A stretch of DNA of 64,000 nucleotides, taken from NCBI RefSeq assembly GCF_012726235.1, contig NZ_JAASAH010000009.1, forward strand, positions 186,001 to 250,000, written 5' to 3'. The notes below the pieces were generated by a model that saw only the letters and a list, made by a program, of their open reading frames with translations, did not search any database and had not been told where the DNA came from. This DNA is from Streptomyces sp. HNM0574 (lineage in GTDB: Bacteria; Actinomycetota; Actinomycetes; Streptomycetales; Streptomycetaceae). Of this stretch, positions 8,827-18,283 are shown piece after piece; the stretch's first letter is position 1; each line of letters starts with the position of its first letter. A program made the position numbers and the translations under genes.

Positions 8827-9489
8827 ATGGCCGACGAACCCTGCACGGACGGCTGCGTCGAGGTCGGCTCGGAGGCCGGACTGCGCGCCCTGATCGGTGA
8901 ACCCGCGCCGTACGCGGCCGGGAAGCCCCGTGCGGCACTGCACCCGCTGGACCGCGAGTGGCTGGCGCACTCCTCGCTCTGCCTGATCGCCACCTCGGCC
9001 CCGGACGGCTCCTGCGACGTCTCGCCGAAGGGCGACCCGCCCGGCTTCGTCCAGATCCTCGACGACCGGACCCTCGCCCTCCCGGAACGCCCGGGCAACA
9101 AGCGGGTCGACGGCTTCCGCAACATCCTCGGCAACCCGCACGTCGGCATGGTCTTCCTGCTCCCCGGCCGCGGCGACACCCTGCGCGTCAACGGCACCGC
9201 GCGGATCGTCCGGGAGGAAGCGCCGGGCACCGCCCCGCTGTTCGACGCGATGACGGTACGGGGGAACCGGCCGCGGCTGGCCCTGCTGGTCACCGTCGAG
9301 GAGGTCTTCTCGCACTGCGCGAAGGCGTTCCTGCGCTCCCGCACCTGGGAGCCGGAGACCTGGCGGCCCGAGGCGCTGCCCAGCCGGGCGCGGATGGCCA
9401 AGGCACTCGAACGCCCGGACGCTCCGCTGGAGTCGCTGGAGGAGCACTACGGGCCGCGGTACACCGAAGGGCTGTACCGCGACCGCTGA
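8827..9489 (+). CDS. PPOX-fold flavoprotein, pyridoxamine phosphate oxidase family
   Basis: A 220-residue split-barrel protein. The core has LIATSAPDGSCDVSPKGDPPGF near the N-terminus, then PGNKRVDGFRNILGNPHVGMVFLLPG, RVNGTARIV and a C-terminal CAKAFLRSRTW segment. This set matches the MSMEG_1061-type FMN-dependent PPOX group of actinobacteria; some relatives in the wider superfamily bind F420 instead. The substrate is unknown. It begins with ATG 8827, about 100 bp after the LPMO terminator, and ends 18 bp from the convergent CapA-like gene. No signal peptide, so it is cytoplasmic. Confidence 0.85.
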   Translation: MADEPCTDGCVEVGSEAGLRALIGEPAPYAAGKPRAALHPLDREWLAHSSLCLIATSAPDGSCDVSPKGDPPGFVQILDDRTLALPERPGNKRVDGFRNILGNPHVGMVFLLPGRGDTLRVNGTARIVREEAPGTAPLFDAMTVRGNRPRLALLVTVEEVFSHCAKAFLRSRTWEPETWRPEALPSRARMAKALERPDAPLESLEEHYGPRYTEGLYRDR

Positions 9490-9507
9490 GGTGCCCTCCC
9501 CCGACGC

Positions 9508-10692
9508 TCACTCCACCATCCGCAGCCCGTCCTTCTCCGCGCCGCGGCTGAGCACCGCCTCCCGGATGGTCTTGTACGCCTTCTCCTGCTCGGCGCTGCC
9601 CGACTCGCGGCTCTTCTTCGAGGCCAGGTTGACGAGGCTGTGCCGGGGCGAGGTCTCCATCAGGTACGGGGTGAAGGCGGCCTGCTTCACGCGCCAGGCG
9701 CCGCCGCTCTTCGCGGGCGGCTCGAAGCGGAAGCGCGCGGCCGAACCCATCGTGCCGCGCGGGTCGTTCATCTTCCCGGCGATCTGGTCACCCATCCCGT
9801 AGACGACCCAGGTCCCGTTGACCTTCTCGTACGCCTGCGGGACGTGCGCGTGGGTGCCGATGATGAGGTCGATGTCGCGCCGCCCGTCACTCTTCGAGGC
9901 GGTGAGCTTCTCGGACAGCTCGCGCTGCTGCCGGTCGGGGTCCTGCTGCCATTCGGTGCCCCAGTGCATGCTGACGGTCACGACGTCGGCTCCGGCGCGG
10001 CGGGCGGCGCGGGCGTCGGCGATGATGCGGTCCGGGTCGATCCGGTTGACCAGCCAGGGCTTGTCCTCGGGCACGGGGATGCCGTTGGTGCCGTAGGTGT
10101 AGGCGAGCTGCGCGACCTTGGCGTCACCGGCCCGCATCATCGCGGGCTTGGTGGCCTCCTCCTTCGAGCGGGCCGAACCGGCGTGCTGGAGGCCCGCCTT
10201 GTCCATCGCCTTCAGGGTGCGGCCGACGCCCTCGGCCCCGGCGTCGAGGGTGTGGTTGGAGGCCGTGGAGCAGCTGTCGTAGCCGGTGTCCTTGACGGCC
10301 TGCGCGATCTGGGGCGGCGTCTTGAACGCGGGGTAGCCGGTGAAGGGGCCGCCGTCCGCGCCGTAGACGGTCTCCATGTGACAGATGGCCAGGTCGGCCT
10401 TGTCCGCCATGGGCTTGGCCGGGCCGAGCATGGTGCGGAAGTCGTAACCGGAGCCTCCCGCGTCGGACTTGGCCTGCCGGATGATCGAGTCGTGGACGAG
10501 CAGGTCGCCCGTCGCGACGAGGGAGAACCCGCGTTTCGCCTCGGCCGCCCTGACCTGCTCGGCCCGGTGCCCGCCCTGGCGCTCGGGCTCGGAGGAACCC
10601 CGCTGTCCGTCCGTCGTGCCGCAGCCTGCGGCGGTTCCCAGCAGCGCGGCGGCCGAGACGACCACCGCGCAGCGTCGTGCGTTTCCGTTCAC
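9508..10692 (-). CDS. CapA-type metallophosphatase-like lipoprotein
   Basis: A 394-residue lipoprotein of the CapA (PGA_cap) family, a calcineurin-like fold found in poly-gamma-glutamate synthesis and other envelope roles. A signal peptide with lipobox ending at Cys24 (GTAAGC) is followed by a charged spacer. The metal-site pattern of the family is visible: VATGDLLVHD, ADLAICHMETVYG, SNHTLDAG, SMHWGTEW and GTHAHVPQ. The GTG start has GGAG upstream. The lipase gene lies upstream on the same strand, but a hairpin separates them. No pgsB or pgsC homologue is near, so polyglutamate export is not indicated; role unknown. Confidence 0.87.
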   Translation of the reverse strand: MNGNARRCAVVVSAAALLGTAAGCGTTDGQRGSSEPERQGGHRAEQVRAAEAKRGFSLVATGDLLVHDSIIRQAKSDAGGSGYDFRTMLGPAKPMADKADLAICHMETVYGADGGPFTGYPAFKTPPQIAQAVKDTGYDSCSTASNHTLDAGAEGVGRTLKAMDKAGLQHAGSARSKEEATKPAMMRAGDAKVAQLAYTYGTNGIPVPEDKPWLVNRIDPDRIIADARAARRAGADVVTVSMHWGTEWQQDPDRQQRELSEKLTASKSDGRRDIDLIIGTHAHVPQAYEKVNGTWVVYGMGDQIAGKMNDPRGTMGSAARFRFEPPAKSGGAWRVKQAAFTPYLMETSPRHSLVNLASKKSRESGSAEQEKAYKTIREAVLSRGAEKDGLRMVE

Positions 10693-10804
10693 GTGGCACT
10701 GCTCCTGGGTCAGAGGTGCATAAATACGACAAACCTACTGACCTAGGAATAGGGCGGGCGCGGTCCGGCGGGCCTGTGCGGAGCGGCCATCCGGAGCACA
10801 AGAA

Positions 10805-10844
10805 GCACCCCCGCCATGTACCGGTGGCACACGGGCGGGGGTGC
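10805..10844 (-). terminator. Hairpin terminator after lipase gene
   Basis: GCACCCCCGCC (10805-10815) pairs with GGCGGGGGTGC (10834-10844), 11 bp with an 18-nt loop, 14 nt downstream of the lipase stop on the minus strand. Confidence 0.7.
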
Positions 10845-10857
10845 GGGCGCGGGCGGC

Positions 10858-11727
10858 TCAGCCCGTGCAGGTGGTGGGGGTGGCCCGGGCCGGGTCGAGG
10901 GCGTTCGCGACCTCGTGGAAGGCCATCCGGTCGGCCAGCCCGACGGCGACGTGCTCGGAGACGTTCGCCGGGCACAGGTCCTGCAGCAGCACGTTCTTGA
11001 CGTCGGGCCCCTTGAGGAACTGCGACTGATACGGGGTGACGACCTGGTCGTACCTGGTGGCGATCACCGTGTACGCGACGCCGGGGACGGTGTCGCCGCC
11101 CTCGTTCAGCCGCCGCAGGAAGTCCGAGCCCTCCCGCTGCTGCATCAGGGACGGGCCCAGGTCCTCGACGGTGTCGCCGACGGGCGGGATCAGGTCGGCG
11201 AGCGCGGACAGCCCGGACAGGGAGGTGCCGTGGTTGCTGGGCGCGATGCCCACCAGCGCGTTCACCTTCTCGGCCCCGCCGTGGAACTTGAGGTACTGAC
11301 GGGGCATCATCCCGCCCTGCGAGTGGCCGACGATGTCGACCTCGCGGCTGCCCGTGGCGGCCAGCACCTCGTCCACGTAGACGTCGAGCTGCTCGGCGGA
11401 CTCCTCGATGGGGCCGAGCCCGTTGACGAGCGGGACGCCGGGGCGCTGGCCGTAGTCGAGGGAGTAGACGCAGTACCCGCGCTGGACCAGATACGGGGCG
11501 AGGCCCAGCCAGTTGTCGATCCGGTTGCCGCCGGTCCCGTGGACCAGCACGACGGGACGCGGATGCTCGGGGGCCGGCTCGCAGGAACCGTCGTTCCAGC
11601 CGCCGGCCGAGGCCGGGGCGGCCGGTGGTGCGGAGGCGGTGGCGGGCGGGGCGGTGAGGCCCGTCACCGCACAGGCCGTCAGGGCGACGACGGCGGATCG
11701 GAGGGCGCGCTTCCGGACAGGGGTCAT
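10858..11727 (-). CDS. Secreted triacylglycerol lipase/esterase (alpha/beta hydrolase)
   Basis: A 289-residue secreted lipase. The first 30 residues are a Sec signal peptide (three basic residues, hydrophobic core, ATASA). The hydrolase fold shows VVLVHGTGGN at 59-68 (oxyanion region), GHSQGGM with nucleophile Ser136, and a candidate Asp in TRYDQVV and His in SEHVAVG. Cys pairs suggest disulfides. This is the class of small Streptomyces lipases that hydrolyse acylglycerols outside the cell. GAGGAG lies 5 nt before the ATG. It is followed by its own terminator and then the CapA-like gene. The order LPMO, lipase, Y-polymerase, dnaE2 agrees with what I recall of SCO1734 to SCO1739. Confidence 0.9.
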   Translation of the reverse strand: MTPVRKRALRSAVVALTACAVTGLTAPPATASAPPAAPASAGGWNDGSCEPAPEHPRPVVLVHGTGGNRIDNWLGLAPYLVQRGYCVYSLDYGQRPGVPLVNGLGPIEESAEQLDVYVDEVLAATGSREVDIVGHSQGGMMPRQYLKFHGGAEKVNALVGIAPSNHGTSLSGLSALADLIPPVGDTVEDLGPSLMQQREGSDFLRRLNEGGDTVPGVAYTVIATRYDQVVTPYQSQFLKGPDVKNVLLQDLCPANVSEHVAVGLADRMAFHEVANALDPARATPTTCTG

Positions 11728-11855
11728 ACGGTCTCCTCGCGGCTCGGAGGACGGAGCGGCGCTGTTGAATTTCCGTCAACTTACGGGCAGGTAAGGATGA
11801 TCGGAAGACTCTGCGCGAGGACGCCGCCGTCAACACGCCCCCGCCGCACGGGAGT

Positions 11856-12917
11856 TCAGGCCGCACGGGGCCGGCCGTGGGCGCCGGCGGGCTGCACCGC
11901 TCCGACGCCGAAGCGCCTGCGTGCCCGGTCGGCGGCGGCCTCAGCGCGGCGGGCCTTCTCCTCGCGCGGGTCGAGGGACAGCTGACGCGGCGCGGAACGC
12001 CCCTCGGCCGGGTCCTCGACGCGCAGCGCGAGGCCGCGCACCCGGGCCCGCTGGAGCCCGAGCGCGTCGTGCAGGGCGTAGGCGGCAGAGGCCAACGCCG
12101 GTGTGTGCGCGGTGGGTTCGGGGAGCGTGCGGGTGCGGGTGGTGACGGAGCGGTCGGCGTAGCGCACCGTCAGGGTCAGGCCGCGCGCCGCCAGCTCGTC
12201 CGAGCGGAGCCGGTAGCCCAGGTCGTCGGCGAGGGCGAGCAGGGCTCGGCGGCGCTCGGACGGGTCCAACTCGTCGTGCCCGAAGCGGTGTTCGGCGGTC
12301 ATCGGGCCCGGCTGCGCCGTCGTCCCCGCGCCCGCGCGCGGGTGGGCGGCGACGGGGCTCGGGTCGATGCCGCGGGCGTAGGCGTACACCCGGCGTCCGG
12401 CGCTCGCGCCGAGGATGCGCTGGAGCGTGGCGGGCGGCGCGGCGGCGACCCGCCCGACGGTGTCCAGCCCGTACCCGCACAGGGTGCGCGCGGTGGCCGG
12501 GCCGACGCCGTGCAGGTCGATGACGGGGCGCCGGTCGAGGAACTCCGCCTCCTCCCCCGGCCGGACGACCCGGACGGTGCCGGGGCGCGCGGCCCGCGCC
12601 GCCATGCGCGCGAGCAGCGGGTTGGCGGCGACGCCGATGGTGCAGCCGCCGCCGTACAGCGCGGTGGTGCGCAGGCGTACGAGCCCGGCCAGCGCAACGG
12701 CGTCCCGCCCGAAGTAGCGCAGCGCGCCGCCCACGTCGACGAGCGCGGCGTCGGGCGGCAGCGGCTGGACGACGGGGCTGACGTCGGCGAGCAGCGCGAG
12801 GAGCCGGGCGTACCGGTCCTCCGTGCCGGGGCCCGTGCCGTCCGGGGCGTCGTCCCGGCCGAGGCGGACGTACAGGACGCGGAGCCGGGCGTCCGGCGCC
12901 GGTGGTTTCCGGGTCAT
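11856..12917 (-). CDS. Y-family DNA polymerase-like protein, ImuB-like, apparently catalytically defective
   Basis: A 353-residue relative of DinB/ImuB. Recognisable parts are the palm remnant (LRVLYVRLG at 12-20; DAALVDVGG at 56-64), fingers with IGVAANPLLARMAAR, the helix-hairpin-helix with DLHGVGPATARTLCGYGL, and the little-finger domain. In active Y-polymerases the palm has D-x-D and a D-E pair; here the first Asp site is Arg-Leu-Gly and the D-E pair reads D-A, so polymerase activity is doubtful, as in ImuB. QLSLD at 312-316 looks like a beta-clamp binding motif. The ATG overlaps the dnaE2 stop (ATGA) with GGGAG ahead of it, so the two are translationally coupled. No ImuA gene adjoins. 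Confidence 0.85.
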   Translation of the reverse strand: MTRKPPAPDARLRVLYVRLGRDDAPDGTGPGTEDRYARLLALLADVSPVVQPLPPDAALVDVGGALRYFGRDAVALAGLVRLRTTALYGGGCTIGVAANPLLARMAARAARPGTVRVVRPGEEAEFLDRRPVIDLHGVGPATARTLCGYGLDTVGRVAAAPPATLQRILGASAGRRVYAYARGIDPSPVAAHPRAGAGTTAQPGPMTAEHRFGHDELDPSERRRALLALADDLGYRLRSDELAARGLTLTVRYADRSVTTRTRTLPEPTAHTPALASAAYALHDALGLQRARVRGLALRVEDPAEGRSAPRQLSLDPREEKARRAEAAADRARRRFGVGAVQPAGAHGRPRAA

Positions 12918-15900
12918 CCCGCGCTCCCCTGGCTGGAGTGCCACAGCTTCCGTACCGCCTTCGCCGAGCCCGCCGGTTCGCCCGCGGGGCGGAGGTCGGC
13001 CCAGGGGTGCATCTCGTACCCCTCGGCGACCCGGACGGTGCGGCCGCCCGTACCGGCGGGCTCGGGTTCCGCTCCGGGTTCCGGTTCCGTTCCGGGGGAC
13101 GGTTCGGGGCCGGTGGGCCCCGGTGGTGCGGCGAGCCGTTCGGTGACGGCGTCCAGGCCGCCGGTGCGCCGCAGTTCGGCGAGTTCGGCCAGGTCCCAGG
13201 CCGCCGAGCCGACGACGCTGAGGCTGCGCGGGCCGCGGCGCTGCACGACGCCGCGCACAAGCAGCAGCCAGGAGTGGAAGACGGTGTGCGCGCAGGCCGG
13301 GTGGGAGTCGTCGAAGAAGGCGCAGTCGACCAGCCCCGTCCCGTCGTCGAGGGTGGTGAAGACGACCCGGCGCCCCGACCGGACCGGCGGCGTCTGGATG
13401 GCCGCCTTGGCCCCCGCGACGAGGACGGTCTCGCCGTGCCGGGCCGAGCCCAGCGCGCGGGCCGGGTGCGCGCCGAGCTCCGTCAGGAACTCGGCGTGGT
13501 CGCCCATCAGATGGCGCGAGGTGTCCATGCCGAGGACGCCGAGCTCGGCGCCGAGCCGTTCGTCCGCGTCCAGGTCGGGCAGGCCGGCGGGTTCCGCTTC
13601 CGCCTCCGTATCCGGTCCGGCAGCGGTGGCGTCGGCGTCCCGGCCCAGGGTCAGCTGGCCCTCGCGGGCGCCCTTTCCGCGTCCGGCGCGGTGCAGTTCC
13701 GCGAGGTGCAGCAGCAGGTCGCGGCGGTTGCCGTGCGGCGCGTACGCGTCCAACGCGCCGACCTGGGCGAGCTTTTCGGCCACGGGGCGGGGCGGGCGGG
13801 CCCGCTGCCAGAAGTCGGCGAGCGAGGCGTACGGCGCGCCCTCCTCGATCCTGCGGGCGTCCTCCTCGCCGATGCCCCGCACCTCGGACAGGGCGAGCCG
13901 GATGCCCCAGCTCTCGCCGCTCTCCCTTTCCGCCCGCTTTTCACCAGACACCAGTTCGATCCGGTAGGAAGCGCCCGACCGGTTCACGTCCAGCGGCAGC
14001 ACCGGCACCCCGCGCCGCCGCGCGTCCGCCAGCAGCAGCCGCTTCGGGTACATCCCCGGATCGTGTTCGAGCACCCCCGCGTAGAAGGCGGCCGGATGGT
14101 GCGCCTTCAGCCAGGCCGACTGGTACGTGGGGACGGCGAAGGCGACGGCGTGCGCCTTGCAGAAGCCGTAGCTGCCGAACGCCTCCACGATCTCCCAGGT
14201 ACGGCCCACGACGTCGGGCGGATAGCCGCGCCCGGCCGCCAGCTGCCCGAACCAGGCGCGCACCCGGCCGCGCCGCTCGTCGTCCGAGAGCGCGCGCCGC
14301 GCCTCGTCGGCCCGCGCCCGGTCGCAGCCCGTCATCACCGTGAGGATGCCGATGATCTGCTCGTGGAAGACCACGACCCCGTACGTGTCCCGCAGCACCG
14401 GCTCCAGGTCAGGGTGCGGATAGCGCGCGGGCCTGCGGCCGTGCCGCGCGTCGATGAACGGGCGCACCATGTCGGCCGCGACCGGCCCGGGCCGGAACAG
14501 CGAGATGTCGACGACCAGATCGTCGAAGTCCGCCGGCTGGAGCCGGCCGATCAGGTCGCGCTGCCCGGGCGACTCGATCTGGAAGCAGCCGAGCGTCTCG
14601 GCCGAGCGGATCAGCGCGTACGTCGCCGGGTCGCCCTCCGGCACCCGGTCCAGGTCGAGGCGTACGGAGCGCGCGCGTTCGGTCTCCCGGACGGCGTGCG
14701 CCATCGCGGACTGCATCCGTACGCCCAGGACGTCGAGCTTGAGCAGGCCCAGGTCCTCCACGTCCTCCTTGTCGAACTGCGACATCGGGAAGCTCTCGCC
14801 GCTGGTCGGCACCACGGGCGTACGCGCGCGGAGCGAGTCGTCGGAGAGCAGCACCCCGCACGGGTGCATGGCGACCCCGCGCGGCAGGGCGTCCAGCCCC
14901 TCGACGAGGTCCCAGAAGCGGTCGCCGTACTTCCCCGCGTCCACCCCTCGCAGCTCGGGGAGTTCGGCGAGGGCGGAGCGCGCGTCGCGGGCCCGGATGT
15001 GCGGGAACGCCTTGGCGAGCCGGCCGGTCTCGTCGGGGTCCATGCCCAGCGCGGCCCCCACGTCCCGCACCGCGTGCCGCACCCGGTAGGTCTCCGGCAT
15101 GGCGACGGTGGCGACGCGGTCGGCGCCGAAGCGCCGGAAGATGCCGCGGTAGACCTCCAGCCGGCGCGCCGACTCCACGTCGATGTCGATGTCCGGGAGC
15201 GCGGCCCGGCTCGGCGAGAGGAACCGCTCCATCAGCAGCCCCTGCCGGACGGGGTCGGCCTGCGCGATCCCCAGCAGATGGTTCACCAGCGACCCGGCGC
15301 CGGAGCCGCGCGCCGCGACCCGGATGCCCGCCTCCCGCACGTCCGCCACGACGCGCGCGACGGTCAGGAAGTACGAGGAGTACCCGAGCCTCTCGATGAT
15401 CCGCAGCTCCTCCTCCAGCCGGTCCCAGCGCGCCCGGTCCCTCTCGTAGCGCCGCGCGACCATCCCGGCCGCGCACCGCGAGCGCAGCACCCGCGCCGCG
15501 GTGCGGCCCCGCTCGCCCGCGGCCGGGTCGGCGGCGCCGACCAGCCGGGGCTCGGGGAAGTGCACGCGCCCGAGGCCGATGTCGTCCTCCGGGTCGACGC
15601 GGCAGGCGTCGGCGGTCTCCCCGGTCAGCGTCAGCAGCCGGTGCGCGACGTCCCGCCGGTGCCCGGCGGCCTCGGCGATGCGCCCGGCCGCCGCCGCCAT
15701 CTCCGCCGCGCCCTTCAGCCAGCGGTCGCCGCCGTCCAGACCCTTGCGCGGGTCGACGGGGACGAGCCGCCTGGCCGAGTCCAGGACGTCGGCCAGGCCG
15801 ACGCCGGTGCGGGGCGCGGCGTCGGCGTACCGCACCGCGTTGGTGAGGACCGGTTTCACGCCGCGCTCGGCGGCGAGGCCCAGCATCCGGGCCGCCTCCC

Positions 15901-16483
15901 GCAGCGGCGCGGACGCGACGACCTCCAGCCGGAGCGCGTCCCCGAAGATCTCCCGCCAGCCGCCGAGCAGCCGGGCCGCGCGGTCGGGCCGTCCGGCGGC
16001 GAGCGCCCGGCCGACGTCGGAGTCCGGGCCCAGCAGGACGGTCAGGGCCCGTTCGTCGGCGCCGCCGAGCCGCGCCATGTCGGCGGCTTCCAGCAGCGGG
16101 CGTTCGCCGCCGCGCGCGTGCGCCGCGGTGACCAGCGCGCAGAGCCGGGCCCATCCGGCGGCGCCGTCGCGGGCGAGGAAGACGGCCCGCTGCGCGGTCT
16201 CGTCGACGAAGGCGCCGCCGCGGACCGGGGCGCGCCGCCGGACGACGGCGCTGCGCTCCTCGGGCGGCTCCCCGACGGCCAGGTCGGCGCCGAACACGGG
16301 CCGCACACCGGCGCGGGCGCTCGCCTTCGCGAAGCGCACGGCACCGGCGAGGGTGTCCCGGTCGGTGAGCGCGACGGCGTCCATGCCGCGTGCGGCGGCG
16401 CGTTCGGCCAGCGCCTCGGGGTGCGAGGCCCCGTAGCGGACGGAGAATCCCGAGGCGGTGTGCAGATGGACGAAGTCCGGCAC
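12914..16483 (-). CDS. dnaE2: Error-prone DNA polymerase III alpha subunit
   Basis: A 1,189-residue C-family polymerase for damage-induced mutagenesis. Domains in order: PHP domain (HLHTASGFSVRYG, then ALTDRDTLAGAVRF), polymerase palm and thumb with catalytic Asp pair in LPDIDIDVE near 433 and 435 and a third Asp in LLKLDVLG, fingers (GSYGFCKAHAVAFA), helix-hairpin-helix (LSEVRGIGEEDARR) and an OB fold (VVFTTLDDGTGLVDCAFF). The length and a Pro/Glu-rich C-terminal tail fit DnaE2 rather than replicative DnaE1. GTG 16483 is chosen because GGAGG is 9 nt upstream; GTG 16489 would leave only 3 nt. A perfect LexA box lies 66 bp upstream. It forms an operon with the ImuB-like gene. Confidence 0.95.
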   Translation of the reverse strand: MPDFVHLHTASGFSVRYGASHPEALAERAAARGMDAVALTDRDTLAGAVRFAKASARAGVRPVFGADLAVGEPPEERSAVVRRRAPVRGGAFVDETAQRAVFLARDGAAGWARLCALVTAAHARGGERPLLEAADMARLGGADERALTVLLGPDSDVGRALAAGRPDRAARLLGGWREIFGDALRLEVVASAPLREAARMLGLAAERGVKPVLTNAVRYADAAPRTGVGLADVLDSARRLVPVDPRKGLDGGDRWLKGAAEMAAAAGRIAEAAGHRRDVAHRLLTLTGETADACRVDPEDDIGLGRVHFPEPRLVGAADPAAGERGRTAARVLRSRCAAGMVARRYERDRARWDRLEEELRIIERLGYSSYFLTVARVVADVREAGIRVAARGSGAGSLVNHLLGIAQADPVRQGLLMERFLSPSRAALPDIDIDVESARRLEVYRGIFRRFGADRVATVAMPETYRVRHAVRDVGAALGMDPDETGRLAKAFPHIRARDARSALAELPELRGVDAGKYGDRFWDLVEGLDALPRGVAMHPCGVLLSDDSLRARTPVVPTSGESFPMSQFDKEDVEDLGLLKLDVLGVRMQSAMAHAVRETERARSVRLDLDRVPEGDPATYALIRSAETLGCFQIESPGQRDLIGRLQPADFDDLVVDISLFRPGPVAADMVRPFIDARHGRRPARYPHPDLEPVLRDTYGVVVFHEQIIGILTVMTGCDRARADEARRALSDDERRGRVRAWFGQLAAGRGYPPDVVGRTWEIVEAFGSYGFCKAHAVAFAVPTYQSAWLKAHHPAAFYAGVLEHDPGMYPKRLLLADARRRGVPVLPLDVNRSGASYRIELVSGEKRAERESGESWGIRLALSEVRGIGEEDARRIEEGAPYASLADFWQRARPPRPVAEKLAQVGALDAYAPHGNRRDLLLHLAELHRAGRGKGAREGQLTLGRDADATAAGPDTEAEAEPAGLPDLDADERLGAELGVLGMDTSRHLMGDHAEFLTELGAHPARALGSARHGETVLVAGAKAAIQTPPVRSGRRVVFTTLDDGTGLVDCAFFDDSHPACAHTVFHSWLLLVRGVVQRRGPRSLSVVGSAAWDLAELAELRRTGGLDAVTERLAAPPGPTGPEPSPGTEPEPGAEPEPAGTGGRTVRVAEGYEMHPWADLRPAGEPAGSAKAVRKLWHSSQGSAG

Positions 16484-16548
16484 CCGCACTCACCTCCAGT
16501 CGTCCGCACCCCCGTTTCCTCGCTGCTCCCTCCACCATAAACCAGCCA

Positions 16549-16564
16549 TCGAACTTCCGTTCGA
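16549..16564. promoter_or_regulatory. LexA (SOS) box upstream of dnaE2
   Basis: TCGAACTTCCGTTCGA is a perfect inverted repeat, TCGAAC-N4-GTTCGA, matching the actinobacterial and Bacillus-type LexA operator CGAAC-N4-GTTCG with flanking T/A. It is the only such site I found in the window. It places dnaE2 and the coupled Y-family gene in the DNA damage regulon. Confidence 0.9.
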
Positions 16565-16640
16565 ACATGACGTCGTCGCAGGTCGGAGCCGTAATAAGGG
16601 GTCACGCCGTGGCGGGAAATCGACTGCGCGACGGGAGTCT

Positions 16641-16699
16641 CCCCTTCAGGGGCGCGGGGAACTGCGCGACCAGCCACAGCGCACGGGCAGCCGCCGACG
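16641..16699. repeat. Probable Streptomyces dispersed intergenic repeat
   Basis: The stretch with CCCCTTCAGGGG (a short hairpin, 16641-16652), then GCGCGGGGAACTGCGCGAC and CAGCCACAGCGCAC, resembles a short element I recall as recurring between many Streptomyces genes. It lies between the dnaE2 upstream region and the 3' end of the permease gene, where it could act as a transcript end. Only one copy is visible here, so the call rests on memory. Confidence 0.5.
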
Positions 16700-16723
16700 C
16701 ACGGACGGGGCAGGGCGGGGCGC

Positions 16724-17998
<1,275 letters not shown>

Positions 17999-18210
17999 GC
18001 CTCACCCCTCGGCCGTGCCCGCGCACCCGCGCGCCCGCGGGCGGAAATCGGTACCGGCATACGATAGAGGCGCGGGCCAGGAGGGCCCGCCTCGCGCCCG
18101 GAGGGCCCCGCACCGCGGCCCCTTCCACCGCGATCCCCGCACCGCGATCCGCGTCGACGGGCCCGGACGTCCGGATGCCCGGAGTATCCGGTGTGACCAA
18201 AGTCAAAAGA

Positions 18211-18240
18211 TTGGCGGCCCTGCCTGCGGCACGGCAGGGT
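18211..18240 (+). promoter_or_regulatory. asd leader inverted repeat and candidate promoter
   Basis: CCCTGCC (18218-18224) and GGCAGGG (18233-18239) form a 7-bp inverted repeat with an 8-bp spacer, 45 nt before the asd start. It sits between TTGGCG (18211-18216) and a weak CAGGGT at 18 bp, so it could be an operator over a promoter or a small leader hairpin. I cannot choose. Confidence 0.35.
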
Positions 18241-18283
18241 AGGGGCCGTTCGGGACACAAGCACAGACTGCAGAAGGAGCCCC

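Noticed and set aside
12914..16540. Plus-strand frame of about 1,200 codons opposite dnaE2
   Set aside because: It is a shadow caused by codon bias of the very GC-rich dnaE2 gene; no homology-like motifs and no ribosome site.
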